NCBI GenBank assembly: GCA_017469935.1
Contig: JAFUFL010000002.1
Location: 1 to 63,574, forward strand
DNA: 63,574 nt
Direction of reading: 5' to 3'
Source of the DNA: Lachnospiraceae bacterium
GTDB taxonomy: Bacteria; Bacillota; Clostridia; Lachnospirales; Lachnospiraceae
A program made the position numbers and the translations under genes. Positions 34,134-43,054 of this stretch are shown here, piece by piece (positions within the stretch are counted from its first letter, which is position 1; the number at the start of each line of letters is the position of its first letter). The notes under the pieces were generated by a model. The model was given only the letters and a program-made list of their open reading frames with translations. It was not told the origin of the DNA and did no database searches.

Positions 34134-34214
34134 AATTATTCAGCACCCCGGAAAAAAGAGCAAAATAAGGTCCGGGGAGCTCGCTCGCCGCAAGGCGTAA
34201 CTGATAAAGGACAA
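34134..34214 (+). repeat. Dispersed element D, copy 1
   Basis: AATTATTCAGCACCCCGG leads into AAAAAAGAGCAAAATAAGG and TCCGGGGAGC. CCCCGGA pairs with TCCGGGG across an A-rich loop. The tail AACTGATAAAGGACAA also occurs in copy 3 (44034-44050). The element sits in the malQ leader. Confidence 0.75.
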
Positions 34215-34223
34215 GGAGGAAAT

Positions 34224-35714
34224 ATGCGCAGCAGTGGAATTCTTATGCCGGTCTTCAGTCTTCCCGGCAAATACGGGATCGGCTGTTTTTCGGCGGAGGC
34301 ATATAAGTTTGTGGATTTTCTGAAGGAAGCGAAGCAGAGCTACTGGCAGATCCTGCCGCTGGGCCCCACGGGATACGGGGACTCCCCGTACCAGTCCTTC
34401 TCGACTTTCGCGGGAAATCCTTATCTGATCAGTCTTGAGGACCTGATCGCACAGGGACTTCTGACGGAGCAGGAGTGCGACGCCGCGGATTTCGGTGACG
34501 GCAGGGAAGTCGACTACGGCAAGCTCTACCTCGGGCGCTGGGATCTTCTGAGGAAGGCCTATGAGAGAAGCAGCCACAAGGAGACGGCGGAGTTCGCGGC
34601 CTTTAAGAAAGATAACGAATTCTGGCTGGGCGATTACGCCCTATTTATGGCGGTCAAAAAAGCGCACGCCGGGGCCGGCCTGAGCAGCTGGGAGCCGAAT
34701 ATACGCGACCATGAAACGGAGGCGGTACAGGCCTGGTCGGAAAAGATGCAGGATGAAGTCGGGTATTATGAGTACCTGCAGTTTGAGTTCGCGAGACAGT
34801 GGAAAAAGCTGAGGGACTACGCTTCGGCACAGGGAATCCGAATCATCGGCGATATTCCGATCTATGTATCCGCGGACAGCGCGGATTTCTGGGCGCACAG
34901 GGAGCTATTCCAGCTGGATGAGAGAGGGCGGATCCGCATGATCGCGGGCGTGCCGCCGGACGGCTTTTCGGCTACGGGGCAGGTCTGGGGCAATCCCCTT
35001 TACGACTGGGCGCTGCACAAAGAGACAGGGTACGACTGGTGGATCCGCCGCATCGCCAAGTGCAAAGAGCTCTACGATGTCATCCGGATCGACCATTTCC
35101 GCGGGTTCGATGAATATTTTGCCATCCCTGCGGAGTCGGAAACGGCCGCCGACGGGCACTGGGAGAAGGGACCGGGGAAGGACCTGTTCGATGCGATCAA
35201 GGCAGCGCTGGGCGAGACGCCCATCATTGCCGAGGACCTGGGCTATGTAACCGATACCGTGCGGCAGCTGGTGCGCGACACGGGCTTTCCGAATATGAAG
35301 GTGCTGGAGTTCGCGTTTGACTCCCGGGATTCTTCGGGGGCCCTCGAGTATCTGCCCTACCGCTATCAGCGCAACTGCGTGGTCTATACGGGAACCCATG
35401 ACAACGAGACGCTCCGCGGCTGGATCGACAGCATTCTGCCCATCGAGAGAAAGCAGGTCTGCGAGTATCTGGACGTGCGCACCAAGGACCCGCAGGAGAT
35501 TGTGGAGAAGATGATTATCGCGTGCTTTGGCTCCGTGGCCGACTACTGCATCATTCCGATTCAGGACTATCTGGGGCTGGACAACAGCGCCCGGATCAAC
35601 CAGCCCTCGACAAACGGAAAGAACTGGATGTGGAGAGTTCGCAAAGAGGATCTGTCCGGCCCTCTGGCGGCAAGGATCGCGGACATGACGGCCATGTACG
35701 GAAGGATGGGATAA
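34224..35714 (+). CDS. malQ: 4-alpha-glucanotransferase (amylomaltase, GH77)
   Basis: The 496-aa protein is full length for MalQ. It begins RSSGILMPVFSLPGKYGIGCFS and has YWQILPLGPTGYGDSPYQSFS, GDIPIYVSADSADFW, the nucleophile Asp in IRIDHFRGFDEY (~residue 292), the acid/base Glu in IIAEDLGYVT (~339) and the third Asp in YTGTHDNETLRGW (~394). It transfers alpha-1,4-glucan segments between maltodextrins in the cytoplasm. AAGGAGG lies just upstream. It works with the ABC transporter and the GH13 that follows. Confidence 0.96.
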   Translation: MRSSGILMPVFSLPGKYGIGCFSAEAYKFVDFLKEAKQSYWQILPLGPTGYGDSPYQSFSTFAGNPYLISLEDLIAQGLLTEQECDAADFGDGREVDYGKLYLGRWDLLRKAYERSSHKETAEFAAFKKDNEFWLGDYALFMAVKKAHAGAGLSSWEPNIRDHETEAVQAWSEKMQDEVGYYEYLQFEFARQWKKLRDYASAQGIRIIGDIPIYVSADSADFWAHRELFQLDERGRIRMIAGVPPDGFSATGQVWGNPLYDWALHKETGYDWWIRRIAKCKELYDVIRIDHFRGFDEYFAIPAESETAADGHWEKGPGKDLFDAIKAALGETPIIAEDLGYVTDTVRQLVRDTGFPNMKVLEFAFDSRDSSGALEYLPYRYQRNCVVYTGTHDNETLRGWIDSILPIERKQVCEYLDVRTKDPQEIVEKMIIACFGSVADYCIIPIQDYLGLDNSARINQPSTNGKNWMWRVRKEDLSGPLAARIADMTAMYGRMG

Positions 35715-35786
35715 GGCGGCAGGGAGGCCGCTTCGGAACGGGAACCGTCCGGCGGCACTGTCGCCGGGACATGCAGGGAGGTGCAT

Positions 35787-37451
35787 ATGAAAAAGACCTG
35801 GTGGAAGGAAAGTGTAGTTTATCAGATCTATCCCCGCAGTTTTGCGGACAGTAACGGCGACGGGATCGGCGACCTCAGCGGGATCACTTCCAAGCTGGAC
35901 TATCTGAAGGAGCTGGGAATTGACGTCATCTGGCTCTCTCCCGTCTACAAGTCGCCCAATGACGACAACGGCTACGACATCAGCGACTACGAGGCGATCA
36001 TGGATGAATTCGGGACCATGGAGGATTTTGACCGGATGCTGGCGGCCGCCCACGAGCGCGGGATCAAAATAGTGATGGACCTGGTCGTCAACCACACCTC
36101 GGACGAGCACAAGTGGTTCCTGGAGAGCCGCTCCTCCAAGGAGAATCCCAAGAGGGATTACTACTTCTGGAGAGAAGGAAAGGACGGCAAAGAGCCCAAC
36201 AACTGGGGCTCCTGGTTCTCCGGATCCGCCTGGAAATATGACGAGACGACGGATATGTACTATCTGCACCTGTTTTCTCCCAAGCAGCCGGATCTCAACT
36301 GGGACAACCCGGCGGTGAGAAGGGACGTCTTCGACATGATGACCCGCTGGTGCGAGAAGGGCATCGACGGATTCCGAATGGACGTCATCAGTCTGATCTC
36401 CAAGCCGGAGGGACTGCCCGACGCGCCGCTTATGAACGAGCTGTACGGCGACTGCGGCTGCACGGCCAACGGCGCGCATGTGCACGAGTACCTGCAGGAG
36501 ATGAACCGGAAAGTCCTCTCAAAGTATGACCTCATGACGGTCGGCGAGACGGCCTGCGTCACGCTGGAAGAGGCCAAAAAATACGCGAACAGCGAGGGCA
36601 CCGAGCTGAATATGGTCTTCCAGTTCGAGCACGTCGGGCTCGACGGGGAAGGGCAGTTCAAGTGGTCCACAAGAAAAATGCCGCTGGTGCCTCTCAAGGA
36701 AAATCTCACCAAGTGGCAGAAAGGCCTGGACGGAGTTGCCTGGAACAGCCTGTTCTTCTGCAATCACGACCAGCCCCGCGTGGTCAACCGCCTCGGAAAT
36801 CCTTCCGATGAGTACCGCGAGCGCTCGGCCAAATGTATCGCGACCTGCCTGCACATGATGCAGGGAACGCCTTACGTTTACCAGGGCGAAGAGCTTGGAA
36901 TGACCAACTATCCCTTCAGGTCCGTGAAGGACTTCAATGACCTGGAGTCGATCAACGCCTACTATGAGCTGACGGAGAAAATGGGCTGGGCTCCTTCGGA
37001 GATCTTCCCTAAGATTGCGAATAAGAGCCGCGACAACGCGCGCACTCCCATGCAGTGGAACGACTCGCCCAATGCCGGATTTACAACCGGCAAGCCGTGG
37101 CTTGCCGTGAACCCCAACTATACGAAGGTTAACGCCGCCGAGCAGCTGCTGCGGGACGATTCCGTCTTCCACTATTACAAGAAGCTGATCGAGCTGCGGC
37201 ACAATTACGACATCATCGTATACGGTCACTACGATCTTCTCGAGCCGGAGGATCCCGATCTCTTCGTCTACACCAGAGAACTGGACGGCAGGAAGCTCCT
37301 TGTGGTCTGCAATTTCTCGGAGCATGAGCGGGAGTTCATGCCCGATGAGGAGTTCAGGGAGGCGAAAGTCCTTATCCGGAACCTTGATAATGACAAGTAT
37401 CTGGATGGGATTCTGGAGCCGTATGAGGCGTATGTGATTTATAAAGAATGA
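35787..37451 (+). CDS. GH13 alpha-glucosidase (oligo-1,6-glucosidase type)
   Basis: The start is the ATG at 35787 behind GGGAGGTGCAT (554 aa); an in-frame GTG two codons earlier is less likely. GH13_31 motifs are clear: VVNHTSDEHKWF, nucleophile Asp in GFRMDVISLISK (~198), acid/base Glu in TVGETACV (~253), stabiliser Asp in FCNHDQPR (~327) and MQGTPYVYQGEELGM. Members cleave alpha-1,6 or alpha-1,4 bonds of isomalto- or maltodextrins in the cytoplasm. The close gap to malQ and the shared pathway suggest co-transcription. Trehalose-6-phosphate hydrolase is a less likely alternative, because no PTS gene is nearby. Confidence 0.92.
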   Translation: MKKTWWKESVVYQIYPRSFADSNGDGIGDLSGITSKLDYLKELGIDVIWLSPVYKSPNDDNGYDISDYEAIMDEFGTMEDFDRMLAAAHERGIKIVMDLVVNHTSDEHKWFLESRSSKENPKRDYYFWREGKDGKEPNNWGSWFSGSAWKYDETTDMYYLHLFSPKQPDLNWDNPAVRRDVFDMMTRWCEKGIDGFRMDVISLISKPEGLPDAPLMNELYGDCGCTANGAHVHEYLQEMNRKVLSKYDLMTVGETACVTLEEAKKYANSEGTELNMVFQFEHVGLDGEGQFKWSTRKMPLVPLKENLTKWQKGLDGVAWNSLFFCNHDQPRVVNRLGNPSDEYRERSAKCIATCLHMMQGTPYVYQGEELGMTNYPFRSVKDFNDLESINAYYELTEKMGWAPSEIFPKIANKSRDNARTPMQWNDSPNAGFTTGKPWLAVNPNYTKVNAAEQLLRDDSVFHYYKKLIELRHNYDIIVYGHYDLLEPEDPDLFVYTRELDGRKLLVVCNFSEHEREFMPDEEFREAKVLIRNLDNDKYLDGILEPYEAYVIYKE

Positions 37452-37477
37452 GTTGAATCAAATTTGCCAGAAATAAG

Positions 37478-37535
37478 GGAGCGGCCTCCATTTGCCGTGC
37501 TGATCAAGCCGGTCGATGGGGGGCGCTCCTTTTGA
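37478..37535 (+). terminator. Terminator of the maltodextrin operon
   Basis: GGAGCG plus CCTCCAT (37478-37491) pairs with ATGGGGG plus CGCTCC (37516-37529) around a long loop, followed by TTTTGATTT. Confidence 0.75.
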
Positions 37536-37621
37536 TTTCCTGTCTGTGACCAACGACGGCATATTTTGTCCCGATTTCTGCTATAATACAGACAATATGA
37601 GCAGAAGGAGAATCATCATCT

Positions 37622-40009
37622 GTGAAAAGATTTCAGCGTTTTTATCTCGACAAAGAGAAAGATATAATTGTAGATCTGTATATGGAGGCCGCCGCCGGCG
37701 CACCCGCTCCCATGCACTTCATCCTCTCCACGCCCAACCACGGCACGGGGAATCTGATCCGCAACCTGGCCGCACTGTGCGACCTGCCGCTGTCGGAAGG
37801 GAAGGACGGGCTTCTGGTAATAAGGGGAGTGGTGCCCAGCTATATAGACGGGTATAACAAGCTGGTCTATATTTTCAGGCTGGGGGACACCAAGGTCGCC
37901 AATATTTATCCGGACGGGCGGATCGAGACGAAGGCGCATATTCCGGCGATTTCCAAGACTCTGATGAGTCAGACCAAGGACTACAGGCTGGATGAAAAGC
38001 GCACGATCGTGAAGACTTATATAAGAAGTGAGAACAAGTTCCGCACGGATCTGCACACGCATATGAACGCGAACCTGCACCCGGATCTTCTGATCGCGCT
38101 GGGGATCTGTCATCAGATCCGGTATCCGCTCTATTACATCAAGAAGCTGGGGATTAAGGTGTCCGAGGAGCAGAAGGCGAAGCTGGCCGAGCGCAGGGAA
38201 AAGTCCGCAGAAGCCCAGAAAGACTGCGGCCTGCAGGGAAAGTATCTGACGAGAAGGATTGATGACAATACGTTTCTGAATTTTGCCGATCTGATCTTGA
38301 ATGATCCGGAGGACGCCGCCTACAATATTCCGAGGATCCGGAGGTCGCTCGCTATTTTGAAGGACGGGCAGGCCGTGTTTACGAATCTTGAGAAGGTGTA
38401 TCTGTACAGGTATGTCTTTACAAAGGGGCAGAAGGCGGAAGATTTTGTGGAGCCCGCCCCGGACAAGATCGCGCAGATCCCGGACGCGGACATCCGCAGG
38501 GCTGTGCTGCAGATCCTGAGGGATCGGGAGAATCCGGCTTACAAGAATAATACGCTCTTTCAGGACAAGCTGCTGTGGGTAGCGCGCAGCTATGCGAGAC
38601 AAGGGGTGTGTTACGCGGAGATCTCGGACACGACCCTTGTCAAAAAAGAGGGCGCCCCTGCGATGCTGGAGCAGGTACACGCCGTCATGCCGGCCATCAC
38701 CGGGGAGACGGGAGTTCTGCTGCGGTTTCTGGCGGCCATCCGCCGGATTCCTCTGACAATCGTGAAGGATCAGGTGGAGACGGGAGACTATTTCAGGGAG
38801 AATCTGGAGACGTTGCAGAGCATTGCCGCGGACCCTTACGTGGCGGGCAGCGACATTATCGGAGAAGAGCTCAATGATATCAGGGATATCGCGCCGGTAA
38901 TTCATGAGCTGGTCCGGATCTCGCAGAAGAATCCAGGGTTTGTGCTCAGAATTCATGCGGGCGAGAACGACGGCCTGCGCGATAATATTGCCAACAGCCT
39001 GAAATGCATCCGGGAGGCGCTGGAGCCGGGAGAGAAGATGCCTTATGTGAGGATCGGGCACGGACTGTATACGCCGGACCTGCGCCACGCCAAGGGAAAA
39101 GCGCTGATCGAGGCGCTTAAGGAGAGCGGAGCGGTGCTGGAGTTCCAGATCACCTCGAATGTGCGGCTGAACAACCTGAGCGGAATGAAGAACCATCCGC
39201 TCAGGCGATATCTGGCCAGCGGGATCGGATGCGTACAGGGGACGGACGGCGCGGCGCTCTACGGCAGCGATTCCATCGACGAGCAGCTCTCGCTGGAGAA
39301 AATGCTGGGCCTGAGCGACGAAGAGATGCACAGGATGAGAGAGTGCGAGGACAGGGTCCTTTCGAGGAGCCTGCAGACTTTTGAAGATAAGAAAGCGGCC
39401 TACGAAAAGGAAAAGCAGGCCTCGGATCCGATTCCCGAGCACATCTCGCTGATCGGGAAGCGGTCGCTCCGGGCGGCAGAAGTGCTGGCGGACAGGATCT
39501 GCGAGATGCCGGCGGATAAAAAGCCGATCGTGATCGTCGGAGGGAGCTTCAGCCACGACAACCACAAAGTGAGGATGACGAAAGAGAATAAAAGGCGGAT
39601 CGATGAGCTCCTTGAGAGGGAAGATCCGGAGAAGACTTTCTTTGTGGTCGGGCACACGCTGCGCGGTTACGAACAGTACCTGGTGGAGAAAAACGCCGGG
39701 CGCTTTCAGATTTTTGCCATAGTTCCGTCCATGATCACGGAAGGGGAGTACAAGAAGCTCTTAAGGAGCGGCGCGGGCATCCGGGTTTCGATAGAGCCCG
39801 TGCCTATGGGCACTTACAAGAGCTTTGCGTATGAGATCTTCAAGCGCCGGCCGTCGACGCTGGTCGCGTTTGACGGCAACATAGCGGGCGCCAATATGAT
39901 CCAGGAAGCCAAGAACAGCAAGTATCCTTGCGCGATCTATGTGAACAGCCGGTGCAAGGCGCTGAAAATAAAAGCGGATTCGCTGGGCGGGTATGTTAAA
40001 CTGTTCTGA
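37622..40009 (+). CDS. Adenosine-deaminase-like protein fused to a C-terminal SLOG-like Rossmann domain
   Basis: The GTG at 37622 follows AGAAGGAG by 11 bases (795 aa). Residues ~1-135 are a novel N-terminal domain. An ADA-type metal barrel follows: DLHTHMNANLHPDLL (~142-156), HAGEND (~444), RIGHGL (~478) and GTDGAAL (~540). A ~170-residue insert separates the first His pair from the rest. Residues ~633-795 look like a nucleotide-binding SLOG/LOG-type fold (IVIVGGSFSHD, FFVVGHTLRGYEQYL, PVPMGTYKSFAYEIFKRRP, VAFDGNIAGANMI). The second catalytic Asp of ADA (TDDP) is TDGA here. The substrate may be a nucleoside or nucleotide signal. The gene is alone, between a terminator and an element D copy. 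Confidence 0.75.
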   Translation: MKRFQRFYLDKEKDIIVDLYMEAAAGAPAPMHFILSTPNHGTGNLIRNLAALCDLPLSEGKDGLLVIRGVVPSYIDGYNKLVYIFRLGDTKVANIYPDGRIETKAHIPAISKTLMSQTKDYRLDEKRTIVKTYIRSENKFRTDLHTHMNANLHPDLLIALGICHQIRYPLYYIKKLGIKVSEEQKAKLAERREKSAEAQKDCGLQGKYLTRRIDDNTFLNFADLILNDPEDAAYNIPRIRRSLAILKDGQAVFTNLEKVYLYRYVFTKGQKAEDFVEPAPDKIAQIPDADIRRAVLQILRDRENPAYKNNTLFQDKLLWVARSYARQGVCYAEISDTTLVKKEGAPAMLEQVHAVMPAITGETGVLLRFLAAIRRIPLTIVKDQVETGDYFRENLETLQSIAADPYVAGSDIIGEELNDIRDIAPVIHELVRISQKNPGFVLRIHAGENDGLRDNIANSLKCIREALEPGEKMPYVRIGHGLYTPDLRHAKGKALIEALKESGAVLEFQITSNVRLNNLSGMKNHPLRRYLASGIGCVQGTDGAALYGSDSIDEQLSLEKMLGLSDEEMHRMRECEDRVLSRSLQTFEDKKAAYEKEKQASDPIPEHISLIGKRSLRAAEVLADRICEMPADKKPIVIVGGSFSHDNHKVRMTKENKRRIDELLEREDPEKTFFVVGHTLRGYEQYLVEKNAGRFQIFAIVPSMITEGEYKKLLRSGAGIRVSIEPVPMGTYKSFAYEIFKRRPSTLVAFDGNIAGANMIQEAKNSKYPCAIYVNSRCKALKIKADSLGGYVKLF

Positions 40010-40010
40010 G

Positions 40011-40066
40011 GAGCGAGCTCCCCGGCCCGTATTTTGATCTTTTTTCCGGGGTGCCGAATAATTACA
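40011..40066 (-). repeat. Dispersed element D, copy 2 (inverted)
   Basis: Read on the minus strand: TAATTATTCGGCACCCCGG, then AAAAAAGATCAAAATACGGG, then CCGGGGAGCTCGCTC. CCCCGG and CCGGGG are exact partners. It begins two bases after the ADA-like gene and lies ~90 bases before the sigma-factor gene. Confidence 0.8.
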
Positions 40067-40155
40067 AAAGACAAAAAAAGTGTAAGGTTCTCCGATCAGG
40101 ACCGTCATTAAGAGTATAAGCGGCTTGCGAATGCCGTTTACAAAAGGGAAAATCC

Positions 40156-40722
40156 ATGGAAGATACCGAAATCATCGATCTGTACTGGAAGAGGGACGAA
40201 CGCGCCATCGAAGAGACGGATCACAAATATGGGAAATATTGTCATACAGTTGCGTACAATGTACTGGGCGACCACGAGGACTCCCGGGAGTGCGTAAACG
40301 ATACGTGGCTTCGCGCGTGGAAATCAATGCCGCCGCAAAGGCCGTCCGTTCTGCGCGCTTTTTTGGCCAAAATAGCGAGAAATCTGGCTTTTGACCGATA
40401 CAGGGCCAGGTCCGCCTCCAAGCGCGGAGGAGGAACGATGGAAGCCGTGCTCGATGAGCTGGCGGAGTGCGCCGATCTTTCCGGAAAGTGGAACGGGGAG
40501 GAACTTTACGCAGCCGGTGAGCTGAAGGAAGCGATCAATCAATTTGTCAAGGATCTGCCCGAGAGGGAGGGCGATCTTTTTGTCAGGCGGTACTTTTTTG
40601 CAGAAGCGATCCCTGACATCGCGAAGAGGTATCAGATGACGGAGAACAACGTCACCGTGATCCTGAGCAGGACGAGAAAGAAGCTTCGCAATTATCTTAC
40701 AGAGGGGGGATTCATGGAATGA
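40156..40722 (+). CDS. ECF-type RNA polymerase sigma factor
   Basis: The 188-aa protein has sigma region 2 (AYNVLGDHEDSRECVNDTWLRAWKSMPP and LAKIARNLAFDRYRARSASKR) and region 4 (LPEREGDLFVRRYFFAEAIPDIAKRYQMTENNVTVILSRTRKKLRNYL). It directs transcription of a stress or envelope regulon. It overlaps the next gene by ATGA; that gene encodes a single-pass membrane protein in the position of an anti-sigma factor. Confidence 0.94.
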   Translation: MEDTEIIDLYWKRDERAIEETDHKYGKYCHTVAYNVLGDHEDSRECVNDTWLRAWKSMPPQRPSVLRAFLAKIARNLAFDRYRARSASKRGGGTMEAVLDELAECADLSGKWNGEELYAAGELKEAINQFVKDLPEREGDLFVRRYFFAEAIPDIAKRYQMTENNVTVILSRTRKKLRNYLTEGGFME

Positions 40723-41612
40723 GGGCGGAGGATCTGTTCAAAGCGATGGGGGAGCTCGACGAGGAGCTGATCGCGCGGAGCGACCGAAGAGCAAGCTCCG
40801 GGAAACGAAAACGACGCGGACAAAACAGTGTATACAGGTTTGCGGTAGTCGCGATTTCCGCGGCAGCTGCCGTATTCCTGCTGCTTATGGCGAGAGATTT
40901 TATCGGGACGCGCGGCGCGCAGAGCACCAAGAGCAGTCAGCTGGTCTCGCAGGAGAAAGACGGGGCGCAGGAAGATGTCGTGATGGCCGGTGAAGCGCCG
41001 GATGCCGCCGAGGCCGCGGAAGAAGACAAGGCGGCCGGGCCCGACGAGACACAGGGAAAGAACGGCAGTAAGTCGGAGGCGGTCTCCGAAGACGGAGAGG
41101 CATCAGAGGCCGATGGAGTGAAGGCCCCGACAGCCGCTGAACCGGAAGCTGCCGCCGAGACGGAGAGTGCGGGCGGAAACGATTCTGTCCGGAGCAATGC
41201 GGAAGGCGCAGGTGCCGACTCCAAAGCCGGCGCAGATTCTGCCGCAGATGCCGGCTCGCCGGACGGCGAAAAGGAAGCCGTCGATCTCATGGGCGACAAA
41301 AAGGGCGACTACATCTCTCTCGAGTATATCTCGGCGGAGGATCAGGCAGACGGAAAAAGTACTACCGTGCCGGACTACACACCGGAGGGCGAAGAGATCC
41401 TGTCAAGGGCCTTTGATAACGGAAAGCCCGTTCCTTCCATGATGGCCAATACAGGAGATCCCGTTTACTACGTCTTTCTGACCAAGGAGAACGGCAAAGT
41501 AGATACGATCACTTTCTATGAGAATTCTTATGTAAGCATGGACAATTATCCCGGGGTAGTGATGAGAATTTCACAGGCGGACTATGAGGACGTGATGACC
41601 CTCTTCCGCTGA
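40719..41612 (+). CDS. Probable membrane anti-sigma factor
   Basis: The 297-aa protein starts in the sigma stop codon. Its short cytoplasmic N-terminus (RAEDLFKAMGELDEELIARSD) is the usual sigma-binding length. A membrane helix lies at ~40-60, then a long Ala/Glu/Asp-rich linker (~75-190) and a small folded outer domain (~200-297, ISLEYISAEDQ and FYENSYVSMDNYPGVVMRI). No zinc anti-sigma motif was seen. Context, not sequence family, is the main support. Confidence 0.75.
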   Translation: MRAEDLFKAMGELDEELIARSDRRASSGKRKRRGQNSVYRFAVVAISAAAAVFLLLMARDFIGTRGAQSTKSSQLVSQEKDGAQEDVVMAGEAPDAAEAAEEDKAAGPDETQGKNGSKSEAVSEDGEASEADGVKAPTAAEPEAAAETESAGGNDSVRSNAEGAGADSKAGADSAADAGSPDGEKEAVDLMGDKKGDYISLEYISAEDQADGKSTTVPDYTPEGEEILSRAFDNGKPVPSMMANTGDPVYYVFLTKENGKVDTITFYENSYVSMDNYPGVVMRISQADYEDVMTLFR

Positions 41613-41625
41613 AGGGAGGACCAGA

Positions 41626-42885
41626 ATGAAAAAGAGGAAACTGACGGTTATTGCTGTTTTGGCGGCGGCACTTTGCCTGAGCGGCTGCGGCGCGTCTTCG
41701 AATAACAGCGCGCCGGCGTCCGGTTCCTATAAGGAAGAGACGACCAGCGACTCTTACAATGGCTATGCCAGCGAGGAAGCCGTGGCAGATACGGCAGAAG
41801 CAGATTACGAAGGAGAAGCGGGAAAAGCGGGCGAGCCGGGCGACGCAGGGACCAGCGAGTCGGCACTGCGGGAGCAGGACGGCCAGAAGATCGTCTACAC
41901 CGGAAGGCTGCAGATGCAGACGCTGGAGTACGAGAAGTCGGCCGCTGCCATCCGGGCCAAGATCAAGGCGGCCGGGGGCTTTTCGGAGTCGGAGAGCGAG
42001 AGCGACAACAATTACGACTGGTACAGAAATTCCGGTTCCGGCGGCAGGCGGTATCTGAGCATTACCGCGAGGATCCCCTCCGAGAAGTTTGAGGAATTTA
42101 TGGATTCTCTGGGCGGAGACGGCAAGGTCATGAGCCGCTCGGTGAGCGCGGAGAATATCAGCCAGGTCTACGCGAACAAGGAAACCTACAAGAAAGCCTT
42201 GGAAAAGGAGCAGGAAAGACTGCTGGCAATGATGGACAAAGCGGAGACCATCGATGACATGATCCTCGTGGAGCAGAGGCTCTCGGAAGTGGAGCGGCAG
42301 CTCAATATTTACAAGACAGATTTGTCCGCCATGGACAAAGACGTGCAGTATTCTACGGTCTACATCGAGCTGGAGGAAGTAAAGCGCTACACGGAAGAAG
42401 TCGTACAGACGCCTTTCGGCGAAGAGATCAAATATGCATTTGAAGACGCGATTGAGAGTTTCACGAATTTCTGCAAGGGAGTCATCCTGTTTGTCGTGAG
42501 GTACTTCCCGTTCCTGATCATTTTGGCGATCGTGATCATCCTGATCATCAGGGCGTCCGCCAGGGACAGGGCCAGAAGGATCGCGATGATGTCGGATCCC
42601 GAATACGCGAAGATGATGAGCGCCAAAGCGCGCGAGAAGGCGGAGGCGCAGGCCAGAAAGCAGGCGGCGAAGGACGCTAAGAGAAGGAAGCTTTTTGTGA
42701 GTAAGCAGGCCGGGGCGCCTGCCGGGGCAGCACCGGAGCAGAAGACGGCCGGGCAGCCGGAGGCAGGGGCGCCTGGCGAAGGGCCGCAGCAGAATGGCGG
42801 CGGTCAGCCGGAGGCTGGGGCACCTGACGGGGAGCCGCAGCAGAATGCCGGCGGGGATTCCGCGGGCGAATCAGAGAAGAAATGA
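41626..42885 (+). CDS. DUF4349 lipoprotein of the sigma-factor operon
   Basis: The 419-aa protein has a lipoprotein signal (ALCLSGCGASS, Cys ~22). The DUF4349 domain spans ~85-260: IVYTGRLQMQTLEYEKSAAAI, ARIPSEKFEEFMDSLG, VYANKETYKKALEKEQERL (coiled coil) and VEQRLSEVERQLNIYK. A membrane helix follows (~290-310), then a basic cytoplasmic tail ending in PEAGAPGEGPQQN-type repeats. It lies 13 bases after the anti-sigma gene. DUF4349 proteins often accompany ECF sigma/anti-sigma pairs; their role is unknown. Confidence 0.88.
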   Translation: MKKRKLTVIAVLAAALCLSGCGASSNNSAPASGSYKEETTSDSYNGYASEEAVADTAEADYEGEAGKAGEPGDAGTSESALREQDGQKIVYTGRLQMQTLEYEKSAAAIRAKIKAAGGFSESESESDNNYDWYRNSGSGGRRYLSITARIPSEKFEEFMDSLGGDGKVMSRSVSAENISQVYANKETYKKALEKEQERLLAMMDKAETIDDMILVEQRLSEVERQLNIYKTDLSAMDKDVQYSTVYIELEEVKRYTEEVVQTPFGEEIKYAFEDAIESFTNFCKGVILFVVRYFPFLIILAIVIILIIRASARDRARRIAMMSDPEYAKMMSAKAREKAEAQARKQAAKDAKRRKLFVSKQAGAPAGAAPEQKTAGQPEAGAPGEGPQQNGGGQPEAGAPDGEPQQNAGGDSAGESEKK

Positions 42886-42895
42886 CATGCAGCGA

Positions 42896-42932
42896 AAGTG
42901 CCGCCGGAGGGAACTCCGGCGGCACTTAGTTT
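42896..42932 (+). terminator. Terminator of the sigma-factor operon
   Basis: GTGCCGCCGGAG (42898-42909), a GGAA loop and CTCCGGCGGCAC (42914-42925) are followed by TTAGTTT. Confidence 0.88.
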
Positions 42933-43054
42933 GTGTGCGCCCTGCGGCAGCGATGTTTTAGGCATAATCGGTCAGATTTGAGAAAACATCTTCCAAGGAA
43001 ATTAGAGAAAGGGCAACTGCCTGTCCTCTTTTTGGGCCGATGAATGCCGGCACT

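Noticed and set aside
37616-39655. 679-aa frame opposite the ADA-like gene
   Set aside because: It is an antisense shadow without motifs; the plus frame has metal-binding ADA motifs and a ribosome site.
40011-40066. Element D copy 2 as the ADA gene terminator
   Set aside because: The T run is inside the loop, not after the stem, and the same element occurs upstream of genes elsewhere.
42952-42990. GATGTTTT/AAAACATC inverted pair as a terminator
   Set aside because: The stem is A+T-rich with a 23-base spacer and no T tract; it is too weak to call.
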